64,000 nucleotides of DNA from Comamonadaceae bacterium ALPHA2B. GTDB lineage: Bacteria; Pseudomonadota; Gammaproteobacteria; Burkholderiales; Burkholderiaceae_C. Location of the stretch: contig SCOE01000003.1 of the NCBI GenBank assembly GCA_005503065.1, forward strand, positions 204,265 to 268,264, given 5' to 3'. Under the pieces are notes generated by a model. It was not told where the DNA came from, ran no database searches, and worked only from the letters and a program-made list of their open reading frames with translations. Each line of letters starts with the position of its first letter. The first letter of the stretch is position 1. Positions 48,372 through 59,868 of the stretch are shown piece after piece. The position numbers and the translations under genes are program-made.

Positions 48372-49349
48372 TCAGTTCCAGCGCGGCGCGGGCTCGTCCT
48401 TGAGCACCTTGCGGCGCTGGGCGTAGTCGGGCAGCACGCGCTCGACTTGGTCCCAGAAGCGCGGGCTGTGGTCCATCACGCGCAGGTGGGCCAGCTCGTG
48501 CACCACCACGTAGTCGATGATGTCGAGCCGGAAGTGGATCAGCCGCCAGTTCAGGCGAATCGAGCCGTCGGCGCTGGCGCTGCCCCAGCGCGTGGCGGCG
48601 TTGGACAGCGAAAGCTTGGTCCAGCGCACGCCCAGTTGCGGCGCGAAATGCTCCAGCCGCTCGAGGAAGATGCGGCGCGCCTGTCGCATGAGCCAGGCCT
48701 GCGCGGCGTCGCGGATCTGCGCGGCATCGGCGCTGTGGGCGATCGCCAGCCGCAGCACGGCGGGGCCTTCGCCCTCGGTGGCGTCGAGCACCGCGCCCAC
48801 GCCGTCGAAGCGGTGGCCCGGGTCGATGCGCAGTTCGACGGGTTGGCCCAGGAAGGGCAGCATCGCGCCGTCGCGCCACTCGATGCGACCGGCCTGCTGC
48901 TGGGCGTCGCGCTGCTGCACCTCGACCAGCTTGCGCAGGATCCAGGCCGACTTCTCCTGCAGCGCCGCGTCGACGTCGCGCAGCGCCACCCAGCGCGGCG
49001 CGCGCACCGTGAGGCCCTCGGCACCGACCAGGAAGCCGATCGTGCGGCGCTGGCCGCGCGCGAATTCATAGGCCACCTGCGCATGGCCCAGGCGCACCTC
49101 GCGGTTGGCGCGTGGGTGCGCGAAGCGCGCCGGCGCCAGCGCGTCGGGCAGCGACATGGGCGGCAGCGTGGGGGCCACCGGCAGCAGCGGCGGCAGGTCG
49201 TTTGCTATCTTTTCAGGAGCACTCTGCGCAGGCGGGACGGGCGCTACTGCCTTCTTTTTCCTTGAACGCGGCGGCGTGGGCGTGGCGGGCGGCGCGGGCT
49301 CGCGCAGGCCGTCGAACAGATCGAGCGTCAATTGAACCAGCGTACGCAC
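48372..49349 (-). CDS. YgjP-type zinc metallopeptidase
   Basis: Protein of 325 residues. The C-terminal half is a YgjP-like (M48-related) domain with zinc motif YVVVHELAHLRVMDHSPRFW near residue 285 and WTKLSLSNAATRWGSAS. The N-terminal 70 residues are low-complexity and Pro/Ala/Lys-rich; residues about 32-50 are encoded by an R4 repeat (AVAPVPPAQSAPEKIAN). Function of the family is unknown. Ends 15 bp from the convergent hydroxy-acid dehydrogenase gene; 13 bp downstream of the acyltransferase gene. Confidence 0.88.
   Translation of the reverse strand: MRTLVQLTLDLFDGLREPAPPATPTPPRSRKKKAVAPVPPAQSAPEKIANDLPPLLPVAPTLPPMSLPDALAPARFAHPRANREVRLGHAQVAYEFARGQRRTIGFLVGAEGLTVRAPRWVALRDVDAALQEKSAWILRKLVEVQQRDAQQQAGRIEWRDGAMLPFLGQPVELRIDPGHRFDGVGAVLDATEGEGPAVLRLAIAHSADAAQIRDAAQAWLMRQARRIFLERLEHFAPQLGVRWTKLSLSNAATRWGSASADGSIRLNWRLIHFRLDIIDYVVVHELAHLRVMDHSPRFWDQVERVLPDYAQRRKVLKDEPAPRWN
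49203..49258. repeat. Repeat family R4, copy inside the YgjP-type peptidase gene
   Basis: GCTATCTTTTCAGGAGCACT, CTGCGCAGG, CGGGACGGGCGCTACTGCC: same element type as 32968-33012, in frame in the low-complexity linker. Confidence 0.65.
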
Positions 49350-49362
49350 GCGAACTCCCGGC

Positions 49363-50097
49363 TCAACGGTACGCCTCGGGATCGAGCCGGCGCATCTCGG
49401 CCTCGATCCACGCTTCGACCTCGGCCATCAGCTCGTCGGCCTTGCGGCCCGCGCTCGGGATGGCCGGGCCGATGGACACGTCCACCACCCCCGGGTACTT
49501 CACGAAGGCCTTGCGCGGCCAGCACTTGGCCGAGGTGACGGCGATCGGGATGACCGGCGCGCCGGTGTCGATCGCCAGGCGCGAGCCACCCGTCTTGTAC
49601 TGGCCCTTCTGCCCGCGCGGGATGCGCGTGCCCTCGGGGAACATGATGATCCACACGCCCTGCTCCAGCAGCCGCTTGCCCTGCTGCACCACCCGGTGGA
49701 AGGCCTGCGCGCGCTGGCTGCGGTCGATGTGGATCATGTCCAGCCGCCCCATGGCCCAGCCGAAGAAGGGGATGTAGAGCAGCTCCTTCTTGAACACGTA
49801 GGCCAGCGGGTGCGGCATCAGCGTGGGCATGAGGAAGGTCTCGTAGGTGGACTGGTGCTTCACCAGCAGCACCGCGCCGGCGCGTGGGTCCTGCGGCAGG
49901 TGCTCCATGCCCTGCACGCGGTGGCGGATGCCGAGGATCCAGCGCGCCCCCCACATCGCCACGCGCAGCCATCCGGCCGCGAACCAGTACAGCGGCTCGC
50001 CGCGGGCGAAGAGCGAGGCCAGCAGCAGCACGATGGCCCAGGGCACGACGGTGACCAGCATCCACAGCAGATGCAGAACGGAGCGCAGGAAGGCCAT
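49363..50097 (-). CDS. 1-acyl-glycerol-3-phosphate acyltransferase family protein
   Basis: Membrane-associated lysophospholipid acyltransferase (PlsC family), 244 residues, making phosphatidic acid. An N-terminal membrane helix (LLWMLVTVVPWAIVLLLASLF) is followed by the acyltransferase core: LLVKHQSTYETFLMP (H-x4-E in place of the classical H-x4-D, as in some members), FGWAMGRLDMIHIDRS, and MFPEGTRIPRGQKG. Overlaps gmhB by 1 nt (TGATG), so coupled. Confidence 0.9.
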   Translation of the reverse strand: MAFLRSVLHLLWMLVTVVPWAIVLLLASLFARGEPLYWFAAGWLRVAMWGARWILGIRHRVQGMEHLPQDPRAGAVLLVKHQSTYETFLMPTLMPHPLAYVFKKELLYIPFFGWAMGRLDMIHIDRSQRAQAFHRVVQQGKRLLEQGVWIIMFPEGTRIPRGQKGQYKTGGSRLAIDTGAPVIPIAVTSAKCWPRKAFVKYPGVVDVSIGPAIPSAGRKADELMAEVEAWIEAEMRRLDPEAYR

Positions 50098-50675
50098 CAG
50101 ACGGAGATCTTGAGGGACTCGCGCGCCTCGCGCGCGAGCAGGTGCTTCACGAAGGCGGCGAGGTCTTCATGGACGACGGTGCCCGCCGGGTACTCGGGCG
50201 GCAGCGGGTGCACGCCGCGGCAGGCTTCGCCCATGCCGGTGAGCAGCAGGTGCGGCTCGCAGCCGGCGGCCGCGCCGGCCAGCAGGTCGCGCAGCGAATC
50301 GCCGGCCGTCGGCACGCCGGAAAGGTCGATGCCGTAGCGCTCGCCGATCTGGTGGAACAGGCCGGGCTTGGGCTTGCGGCAGTCGCAGTTCTCGTCGGGG
50401 CTGTGCGGGCAGTAGAAGATCGCGTCGATGCGCCCGCCCACGGCGGCCAGCATCTTGTGCATCTTGGCGTGCATGGCGTTGAGCGATGCGACGTCGAAGA
50501 GGCCGCGCCCCAGCCCGGACTGGTTCGACGCGAGCACCACATGCCAGCCGGCCTGGTTGAGCCGTGCGATCGCCTCCAGCGCGCCCGGCAGCGGCGTCCA
50601 CTCCGTCTCGCTCTTGACGAAGTCTTCGCGGTGCACGTTGATGCTGCCGTTGCGGTCGAGGATGACGAGTTTCAT
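50097..50675 (-). CDS. gmhB: Heptose-1,7-bisphosphate 7-phosphatase-like protein with altered motif I
   Basis: HAD-family GmhB, 192 residues, dephosphorylating heptose bisphosphate for ADP-heptose in LPS core synthesis. Motif I reads VILDRNGSIN: Asp7 (nucleophile) is kept but residue 9 is Asn where the family has Asp as acid/base; the codon is AAC at 50651-50649. Motif II SNQSGLGRG and zinc cluster CPHSPDENCDCRKPKPGL are normal. This change might lower activity. Start 50675; earlier ATG not favoured. Lies between glyS and plsC on the same strand, an arrangement common in beta-proteobacteria. Confidence 0.88.
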   Translation of the reverse strand: MKLVILDRNGSINVHREDFVKSETEWTPLPGALEAIARLNQAGWHVVLASNQSGLGRGLFDVASLNAMHAKMHKMLAAVGGRIDAIFYCPHSPDENCDCRKPKPGLFHQIGERYGIDLSGVPTAGDSLRDLLAGAAAGCEPHLLLTGMGEACRGVHPLPPEYPAGTVVHEDLAAFVKHLLAREARESLKISV

Positions 50676-50724
50676 GGCCGGGCCCGGGCTGCTGCGCATC
50701 ACGGCGAGTATGGACGCGCTGCCC

Positions 50725-52869
50725 TCAGGCCGCCAGCCGCTCCAGCAGCGCCACGCGGTTCATCGCGCGGTGCAGCGAGGCCAGCAGGCCCAGGCGGTTC
50801 AGGCGCAGGTCGGGCTCCTCGGCGTTGACCATCACGCCGTCGAAGAAGGCGTCGACCGGCGCACGCAGCGCGGCCAGGGCCTGCAGCGAGGCGGTGTAGT
50901 CGCCGGCGTCGAACTTGGCATTGGCGTCGGGCACCACGCCCTGCATGGCGTCGTACAGCGACGTCTCGGCATCTTCGCGGAAGAGCTGCGGATTGACGTG
51001 CGCATCGGCCTCGGGCGACTTCTTGAGGATGTTGCCGATGCGCTTGTTGGCCGCGGCCAGCGCGGGCGCCTCGGGCAGCTGCGCGAAGGCGCGCACGGCC
51101 GCCAGGCGCTTCGGCACTTCGGCCAGGCGCTCGGGACGGTTGCCCAGCACGGCGTCCACTTCCTGTGCGCTGGCGCCCTGCTCGCGCAGGTTGCCGGCAA
51201 GGCGGTCGTAGATGAAGTCCAGCAACTGCACCTGCGCGTCGGCCTGCGTCAGCAGCGGTCCCATGGCGTCGGCGGCGATGCCCACGAGCCGCGACAGATC
51301 CAGCGGCAGGTCGCGCTCGATCAGCATGCGCACCACGCCCAGCGCATGGCGGCGCAGCGCGAAGGGGTCGCGGTCGCCGGTGGGCAGGTTGCCGATGCCG
51401 AACATGCCGACCAGCGTCTCCAGCTTGTCGGCCAGCGCGACGGCCAGTCCGACGTTGCCGCGCGGCAGCTCGTCGCCGGCGAAGCGCGGCTTGTAGTGGT
51501 CCTCGATGGCGTCGGCCACGGCGGCGGGCAGGCCGTCGTTGAGGGCGTAGTAGCGGCCCATGGTGCCCTGGAGCTCGGGGAACTCGCCCACCATGTCGGT
51601 CACGAGGTCGGTCTTGGCGAGCTGTGCGGCCTGGTCGGCCTGCGCGACCAGCGCCGCATCGCCCGAGACCTGCGCCAGCTCGGTCGCGATCGCCTTCGCG
51701 ATGGCGCGCACGCGCTCGACGCGCTCGCCCTGCGTGCCCAGCTTGTTGTGGTAGACCACCTTGCCCAACGCCTCGACGCGCGAGGCCAGCGTCTTCTTGC
51801 GGTCCTGGTCGAAGAAGAACTTGGCGTCCGCCAGGCGCGGGCGCACCACGCGCTCGTTGCCGCCGATGACGGCGCTGGCATCTTCAGGCTGGATGTTGCT
51901 CACCACCAGGAAGCGGTGGGTGAGCTTGCCCTTGGCGTCGAGCAGCGGGAAGTATTTCTGGTTGGCCTTCATCGTGAGGATGAGGCATTCCTGCGGCACG
52001 TCGAGGAACTCGGGCTCGAACTGGCACACCAGCACGTTGGGCCGCTCGACCAGCGCCGTGACTTCGTCGAGCAAAGCCTCGTCCTGGATCGGCTCGGCGC
52101 CGCCGCCCACCGACACGGCCGCCTCGGCCAGCTGGCGCGCGATCTCGGCGCGGCGCGCCTCGAAGCCGGCGATGACGGCGCCCTCGTCCTGCAGTTGCAG
52201 CGCGTAACTGTCGGCGTTTCGCAGCACCACCGGATCGACGGCCGCCTCGAAGCGGTGGCCGTGCGTCTCACGGCCGGCCGTCAGGCCCAGCGCGGTGACG
52301 GGCACCACGGCCTCGCCGTGCAGCGCGACCAGGCCATGCGCCGGACGCACGAAGCTCACGCTGGTCCAGCCCGGCAGCTCGCAGTTCGTCTCGAGCTGGT
52401 AGCTCATCACCTTGGGGATGGGCAGCTTGGCAATGGCCTCGGCCAGGGCCTTCTGCAGCCCTTCGGCCAGCGTCGCACCGGGCACGACGCTTTCGTAGAA
52501 GAGCGCCTCGGCCTTGCCGTCCATCGTGCGCTTGAGCGACGCCACGGCCGACACATCGGCGCCCAGCGCGTTGAGCTTCTTGAGCAGCGCCGGCGTGGCG
52601 TTGCCCGCCGCGTCCAGCCCCACCGACACCGGCATGAGCTTCTGCGACACCGCCTTGTCGGCCGCGCGCGCCGCCACCTGGGTGACGTGCGCGGCCAGCC
52701 GGCGCGGCGAGGCGTACGGCGTGAGCAGCGAGCCGGCATCGGCCAGCCCCTGCGCGCGCAGTTGCGCCAGCAGCACGTCGCCGAAGGCCTGGCCGAGCTT
52801 CTTCAGCGCCTTGGGCGGGAGCTCTTCGACGAAGAGTTCAACGAGAAGGTTGTGGGTATCCATGGTCAT
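50725..52869 (-). CDS. glyS: Glycyl-tRNA synthetase beta subunit
   Basis: Beta chain of the bacterial alpha2beta2 glycyl-tRNA synthetase, 714 residues. Typical start NLLVELFVEELPPKALKKLG, EFLDVPQECLILTMKANQKYFPL, FFDQDRKKTLASRVEAL, DLVTDMVGEFPELQGTMGRYYA and a C-terminal anticodon-binding region ending in VMVNAEEPDLRLNRLGLL. ATG at 52869 or 52863. It follows glyQ by 3 bp. Confidence 0.97.
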   Translation of the reverse strand: MTMDTHNLLVELFVEELPPKALKKLGQAFGDVLLAQLRAQGLADAGSLLTPYASPRRLAAHVTQVAARAADKAVSQKLMPVSVGLDAAGNATPALLKKLNALGADVSAVASLKRTMDGKAEALFYESVVPGATLAEGLQKALAEAIAKLPIPKVMSYQLETNCELPGWTSVSFVRPAHGLVALHGEAVVPVTALGLTAGRETHGHRFEAAVDPVVLRNADSYALQLQDEGAVIAGFEARRAEIARQLAEAAVSVGGGAEPIQDEALLDEVTALVERPNVLVCQFEPEFLDVPQECLILTMKANQKYFPLLDAKGKLTHRFLVVSNIQPEDASAVIGGNERVVRPRLADAKFFFDQDRKKTLASRVEALGKVVYHNKLGTQGERVERVRAIAKAIATELAQVSGDAALVAQADQAAQLAKTDLVTDMVGEFPELQGTMGRYYALNDGLPAAVADAIEDHYKPRFAGDELPRGNVGLAVALADKLETLVGMFGIGNLPTGDRDPFALRRHALGVVRMLIERDLPLDLSRLVGIAADAMGPLLTQADAQVQLLDFIYDRLAGNLREQGASAQEVDAVLGNRPERLAEVPKRLAAVRAFAQLPEAPALAAANKRIGNILKKSPEADAHVNPQLFREDAETSLYDAMQGVVPDANAKFDAGDYTASLQALAALRAPVDAFFDGVMVNAEEPDLRLNRLGLLASLHRAMNRVALLERLAA

Positions 52870-52872
52870 CGC

Positions 52873-53787
<915 letters not shown>

Positions 53788-54000
53788 GGATGGGCTGGGT
53801 CGGGGGCCGCGCATCGGGCACCCGCCGCGCGGACGGTGCAAGCGGGCGGAAGGCGGCGAACCAGCCATTTTAGGAGCGCGGCTTGCAGGCGTTCCCCACG
53901 GCCATCGCGCCGACAGCGCCAGGGGCCCTTGTCCCAGGTGCACAGCGCGGCGCGCCGCCCACAATGCACCGTCGCGGCGATGCCGTCCCTTCACCCTTCC

Positions 54001-54960
54001 ATGACCCCTCCCCGCCTGGCACCCGACGCGCCGCTCTTCGTCGTCTTCAACCCCGGGTCCGGCCGTGGCGATGCGCAGCGCACGCGCGCCGCGATCGAGG
54101 CCGGCTGCCGCAATGCCGGGCGGCCGCTGACCCTGCTGACGCTGGACGGCGCACACCCGCTGCCCGCCACCGTCGAGCGTGCGGTGCACGGCGCGCTCGA
54201 GGCCGGCGGCATCGCCGTGGCGGCGGGCGGCGACGGCACCATCAACGCCGTGGCCCAGCAGGCCGTGGCGCGCGGGTGCGCCTTCGGCGTGCTGCCGCAG
54301 GGCACCTTCAACTACTTCAGCCGGGCGCACGGCCTGCCGGCGCCCGTGGACGAGGCCTTGGCCCTGCTGCTGGCCGGCCAGCCGCGCGCCGTGCAGGTGG
54401 GCGAGGTGAATGGCCGCGTTTTCCTGGTCAATGCCAGCCTGGGCCTCTATGCGCGCCTGCTGGAGGAGCGCGAGACCTTCAAGGCGCGCTACGGCCGCAG
54501 CCGCAGCGTGGCCATGGGCGCAGCGCTGCTCACGATGCTCAAGGGCTTTCGGCTGTGGGACCTGCAGGTCGTCGACGACGGCCGGCCCAGGCGCCTGCGC
54601 ACGCCCACCCTCTTCGTCGGCAACAACCCGCTGCAGTTCGAACAGGTGGGCGTGCCCGAGGCCGAGTCGGTGGAAGGCGGCGAGCTGGGCGCGATCGCGC
54701 TGCGGCCGCTGGGCCGGCTGGCGATGCTGGGCCTGCTTGCGCAGGCCGCAATGGGCCGGCTGGGCGAGGCCGAGGAGGTCGAGAGCTTCTCCTTCCGCCG
54801 CCTCGAAGTCGCGCCGGCCCGTGGCCCGGCACAGCGCCGCGTGCGCGTGGCCACGGACGGCGAGGTGCAGTGGATGCAGATGCCGCTGCGCTTCGAGGTG
54901 TCGCCGCGGCCGCTCTGGCTGGTCAAGCCCGCCACCGTCGAGCGGGAGCGCGCCGCATGA
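54001..54960 (+). CDS. Diacylglycerol/sphingoid kinase-family protein
   Basis: Lipid kinase family (DagK/YegS-like), 319 residues. Catalytic region [14 protein letters not shown] near residue 18, [14 protein letters not shown] near residue 78 with GGDGT as ATP motif, and [16 protein letters not shown]. Phosphorylates a membrane lipid, probably diacylglycerol or a related lipid. In-frame ATG at 53980 is an alternative start; neither has a clear ribosome site. Overlaps the next gene (ATGA), forming a three-gene operon with a phosphoesterase and a PAP2 phosphatase. Confidence 0.9.
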   Translation: MTPPRLAPDAPLFVVFNPGSGRGDAQRTRAAIEAGCRNAGRPLTLLTLDGAHPLPATVERAVHGALEAGGIAVAAGGDGTINAVAQQAVARGCAFGVLPQGTFNYFSRAHGLPAPVDEALALLLAGQPRAVQVGEVNGRVFLVNASLGLYARLLEERETFKARYGRSRSVAMGAALLTMLKGFRLWDLQVVDDGRPRRLRTPTLFVGNNPLQFEQVGVPEAESVEGGELGAIALRPLGRLAMLGLLAQAAMGRLGEAEEVESFSFRRLEVAPARGPAQRRVRVATDGEVQWMQMPLRFEVSPRPLWLVKPATVERERAA

Positions 54961-55802
54961 CGGTGCTGGTGCAGATCTCCGACCCGCATTTCGGCACCGA
55001 GCAGCCCCCCGTGCTGCGTGCCCTCGCGGACTGGGTGCGCGCGCAGGCGCCCGACGTGCTGCTGCTGACCGGCGACATCACCCAGCGCGCGACGGCAGCA
55101 CAGTTCGCGGCCGCACGCGCCTTCGTCGACGGGCTGGGCGTGGCGCAATGCCTCGCGATCCCCGGCAACCACGACATCCCGCTCTTCGCGCTGTGGGCGC
55201 GGCTCTTCTCGCCCTACGGCCGCTACGCGGCGGCCTTCGGCGCCGATCTGGCGCCGGTGGTCGAGCGGCCCGACTGCGTGGTGCTGGGCCTGAACACCAC
55301 GCGCTGGTGGCGGCACGAGAACGGCGAGGTGTCGCAGCGTCAGATCGAGGACATCACGCGCCGCCTGGGCCGGGCCTCGCCCGCACAGTTGCGCATCGTC
55401 GCCGTGCACCAGCCCGTGGCGGTGACGCGCCCCGAGGACGAGAAGAACCTGCTGCGTGGCCACGCGGCGCTCGTGCGGCAGGCGTCGGAAGCCGGCGCCG
55501 ACCTGGTGCTGGGCGGCCACATCCACCTGCCCTACGCACTGCGGCTGCCGACGGCACGCGCCGCCTGGGCGGTGCAGGCGGGCACCGCCGTCTCGTCGCG
55601 CGTGCGCGCCGGCGCGCCCAACTCGGTCAACCTCATCCGGGGGCCGGTCATCGGCGCTGGCGGCGCACGCTCCTGTACGCTGGAGCGCTGGGACCACGAT
55701 GCGCGCACGGGCCGTTTCGAGCCGGCGCAGGTCCGCACCCTGGAGCTTTCGCCCATGCCCACCGGCCCGTCCGCCGCCTCGTCGAATCCGCATGCCGGTT
55801 GA
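54957..55802 (+). CDS. Metallophosphoesterase (CpdA-like)
   Basis: Calcineurin-like phosphoesterase, 281 residues. All five metal motifs are visible: ISDPHFG, LTGDITQ, PGNHDIP, AVHQPV and GGHIHLPYA. The family includes cAMP phosphodiesterases and UDP-diacylglucosamine or phospholipid hydrolases; the operon context with lipid kinase and PAP2 suggests a lipid or phosphate ester. Start overlaps the kinase stop by 4 nt and its end overlaps the PAP2 gene by 11 nt. Confidence 0.9.
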   Translation: MTVLVQISDPHFGTEQPPVLRALADWVRAQAPDVLLLTGDITQRATAAQFAAARAFVDGLGVAQCLAIPGNHDIPLFALWARLFSPYGRYAAAFGADLAPVVERPDCVVLGLNTTRWWRHENGEVSQRQIEDITRRLGRASPAQLRIVAVHQPVAVTRPEDEKNLLRGHAALVRQASEAGADLVLGGHIHLPYALRLPTARAAWAVQAGTAVSSRVRAGAPNSVNLIRGPVIGAGGARSCTLERWDHDARTGRFEPAQVRTLELSPMPTGPSAASSNPHAG

Positions 55803-56634
55803 GCACGCCGACTGGGCGGCGCTGGGCGAACGCCTCGGCACCCTGGCCTGGCCCGGCTTCCCGATCGTGCTGGCCGTGCTCGTCGTGCTGCTGGCCCTCA
55901 CCGGCCGGCGCATCGAAGGCCCCCTGCGCGAGCGTGCAGGTCGGGCCGAGCCGCGCCCGCGCGACCTCGTCATCGGCCTGGCGCTGGGTTTCGGCGCCAT
56001 CGTCGTGCTGTCGATGCTCTTCGCACGACTGGCCGCCGGCCTGGGCGACGGCCGCCCCATGGGCGAGATGGACGACGCGCTGAGCCGTGCCATCGGCCTG
56101 CACACGCCCATGGCCGTGCGCCAGGGCTTCGCGTGGTTCACCCATGTCGGCGACCCATGGCCAATGACCGCCTACTGCACCGCGGCGGCGGTGATGCTGT
56201 GGCGCCACGGCCACCGCAGCTACGCCGTCGGCTGGGTGCTGGCCAACGGCGGCAACGCGGCGCTGAACCTGTCGCTCAAGAACGTGTTCGAGCGCGTGCG
56301 CCCGGTGCACGACACCGCGCTCGCGCAGGCGCCAGGCTTCAGCTTCCCGAGCGGCCACACCTCCAGCGCGGTGGTGATGTGGGGCATGCTGGCCTACCTG
56401 GCGCTGCGCCTGGCCCCGCCGCGCTGGCAGGTCCCGGTGCTGGCGCTTGCCGTGGCCATGGCCCTGTCCATCGCCGCCAGCCGCGTCTTCCTGCAGGTGC
56501 ACTACCTCACCGACATCCTCGCCGGCCTGTGCTCCGGCGCCGCCTGGCTCGCCGTGTGCATCGCCAGCCTCGAAGCCGCGCGGCACCGCAGGCGCTTGAA
56601 GGCGCACAGGGCCGCGCAGGCCACCGGCGCTTGA
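55792..56634 (+). CDS. PAP2-family lipid phosphatase
   Basis: Integral membrane phosphatase, 280 residues with about six helices. PAP2 motifs are complete: KNVFERVRP (K-x6-RP), FPSGHTSSA (PSGH), and SRVFLQVHYLTDILAG (SR-x5-H-x3-D). Likely removes phosphate from phosphatidic acid, phosphatidylglycerol phosphate or undecaprenyl pyrophosphate on the periplasmic side. With the preceding kinase and phosphoesterase it could close a phosphorylation/dephosphorylation cycle; inference. Confidence 0.92.
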   Translation: MPVEHADWAALGERLGTLAWPGFPIVLAVLVVLLALTGRRIEGPLRERAGRAEPRPRDLVIGLALGFGAIVVLSMLFARLAAGLGDGRPMGEMDDALSRAIGLHTPMAVRQGFAWFTHVGDPWPMTAYCTAAAVMLWRHGHRSYAVGWVLANGGNAALNLSLKNVFERVRPVHDTALAQAPGFSFPSGHTSSAVVMWGMLAYLALRLAPPRWQVPVLALAVAMALSIAASRVFLQVHYLTDILAGLCSGAAWLAVCIASLEAARHRRRLKAHRAAQATGA

Positions 56635-56663
56635 GGTGAGGGGTGTTCATTCGGGAATCCCAC

Positions 56664-56752
56664 GGAACCGGCTTTGCCGGGCCGTCGGGGTTGCCCCCTT
56701 GAGGGGGTATCGGCCGGCCACACGAAGTGAGGCCGGCCAAACGGGGGGTGGG
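56664..56752. repeat. 3'-flanking repeat family R5, copy 2
   Basis: CCACGGAACCGGCTTTGCCG, GGCCGTCGGGG, then CCCCCTTGAGGGGG and a strong hairpin GGCCGGCC-N11-GGCCGGCC (56711-56738). It ends at the asparaginase stop codon, as copy 1 ends at the MFS stop. Convergent genes on both sides; may act as a bidirectional terminator. Confidence 0.7.
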
Positions 56753-58767
<2,015 letters not shown>

Positions 58768-58835
58768 GCGCTTCCTGAACCGGGCGAAGTTGGCAGCCCC
58801 TATGGCGTGGAACGCCCCCCGCAAGTTATGGCGGA

Positions 58836-58914
58836 GATCGTCACGTTTGTGACGAGTTTGGCTGCAGCGCCCGGCTGGCTTGCGCTGGCGGGCGATTGCA
58901 CTTTTACTTTTTGA
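58836..58914. repeat. Repeat family R3, copy 3
   Basis: TCGTCACGTTTGTGACGA, then GGCTGCAGCGCCCGGCTGGC, then GCGGGCGATTGCACTTTT; same orientation as 46031-46110. Confidence 0.85.
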
Positions 58915-59020
58915 GTCCTTGATTGGGTTCGCGGGGCTCTTCGGCTGATTGGCACGAGCGCTGTGGGCCTGAACCCGGCTCATCTCTGCCCCTCCCCTCC
59001 AACCTTTGGTCCTGCCCCAC

Positions 59021-59080
59021 CCGTTCGGGCTGAGCCCGTCGAAGCCCTGCGCAGCGCTTCGACAGGCTCAGCCCGAACGG
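59021..59080. repeat. Palindromic repeat family R1, intergenic full-length copy
   Basis: Arms of 24 nt (59021-59044 and 59057-59080) pairing at 23 positions; outer CCGTTCGGGCTGAGC and GCTCAGCCCGAACGG, inner GTCGAAG/CTTCGAC. Reference copy for those in uvrA and mccB. Confidence 0.92.
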
Positions 59081-59280
59081 GGATGGGGCGGTCAAAGAGA
59101 GAACGAAGAAAGTGAAGAGCAGCGCCGCGGCCGCCGCCAGCGCCCAGCCCGTCGTGCCGGCCGCCTCAAAACAACCTCCAAACCCTGGAGCAAAGGCGCT
59201 CCCCACTTCGGTGCGCACCCCCTGGCACGCGCTTTGCTAGCAAACCTGACCAGTTGCTCTGATTAAGCGGTCAAAGTCCC

Positions 59281-59868
59281 ATGCGCGTGCTTGTCGTCTA
59301 CTGCCACCCGGTCGAAACCAGCTTCGCTGCCGCCCTGCATGCCGAAGTGGTGCAGCAGTTGCGCGGCGCCGGGCACGAGGTGGACGACTGCGACCTGTAC
59401 GCGGAAGGCTTCAACCCCGTCATGTCGCGCGAGGAACGCCTGGGCTACCACGACGTGCCCGCCAACCGCGCGCCGCTGCAGGGCTACATCGACCGCCTGC
59501 ACCGGGCCGAGGCCATCGTCTTCTGTTTTCCCACCTGGTGCTTCGGCCTGCCCGCCATGCTCAAGGGCTGGTTCGACCGGCTGCTCATGCCCGGCGTGGC
59601 CTTCGACCTCTCGGACCCCGCCAACGTCAAGCCGATGCTCACCAACATCCAGCGCATCAGCGCCGTCGTCACCTACGGCCGGCCGCGCTGGATGGCCTGG
59701 TACATGGGCGACCCGCCGCGCAAGATGGTCACGCGCTACATGAAGCGCCTCACCGCCCAGCAGGCGCGCGTGGACTACCACGCCCACTACCACATGAACG
59801 TGGCGACGCGCCCGCAACTCGAGCGCTTCAAGGCCCGCGTGGGGCAGGCCATGGCGAGGTTCGCATGA
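59281..59868 (+). CDS. NAD(P)H:quinone oxidoreductase-like flavoprotein
   Basis: Flavodoxin-fold (PF02525-like) reductase, 195 residues. FMN/FAD-binding motifs: VVYCHPVETSFAAAL at the N-terminus, FCFPTWCFGLPAMLKGWFDRLLMPGVAFD near residue 80, and VVTYGRPRWMAWY. First gene of a plus-strand operon followed by two amidohydrolase-type genes and an ABC importer; it may carry out a reductive step on the imported compound. Ends by ATGA overlap with the amidohydrolase gene. Confidence 0.9.
   Translation: MRVLVVYCHPVETSFAAALHAEVVQQLRGAGHEVDDCDLYAEGFNPVMSREERLGYHDVPANRAPLQGYIDRLHRAEAIVFCFPTWCFGLPAMLKGWFDRLLMPGVAFDLSDPANVKPMLTNIQRISAVVTYGRPRWMAWYMGDPPRKMVTRYMKRLTAQQARVDYHAHYHMNVATRPQLERFKARVGQAMARFA

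Larger units (their letters stand above)
58768..59280. other. 513-bp intergenic region with two repeats and operon promoter
   Basis: No gene of its own that I can support. It holds repeat R3 (58836-58914), repeat R1 (59021-59080), a GC-rich stretch, and the AT-richer upstream region of the catabolic operon (59230-59280). I could not place a convincing -35/-10 pair. Confidence 0.6.

Noticed and set aside
59246..59274. TGACC...GGTCA half-sites before the flavoprotein gene, similar to RutR half-sites
   Set aside because: The halves are about 17 bp apart instead of 2-4 bp as in the RutR operator; too weak to call.
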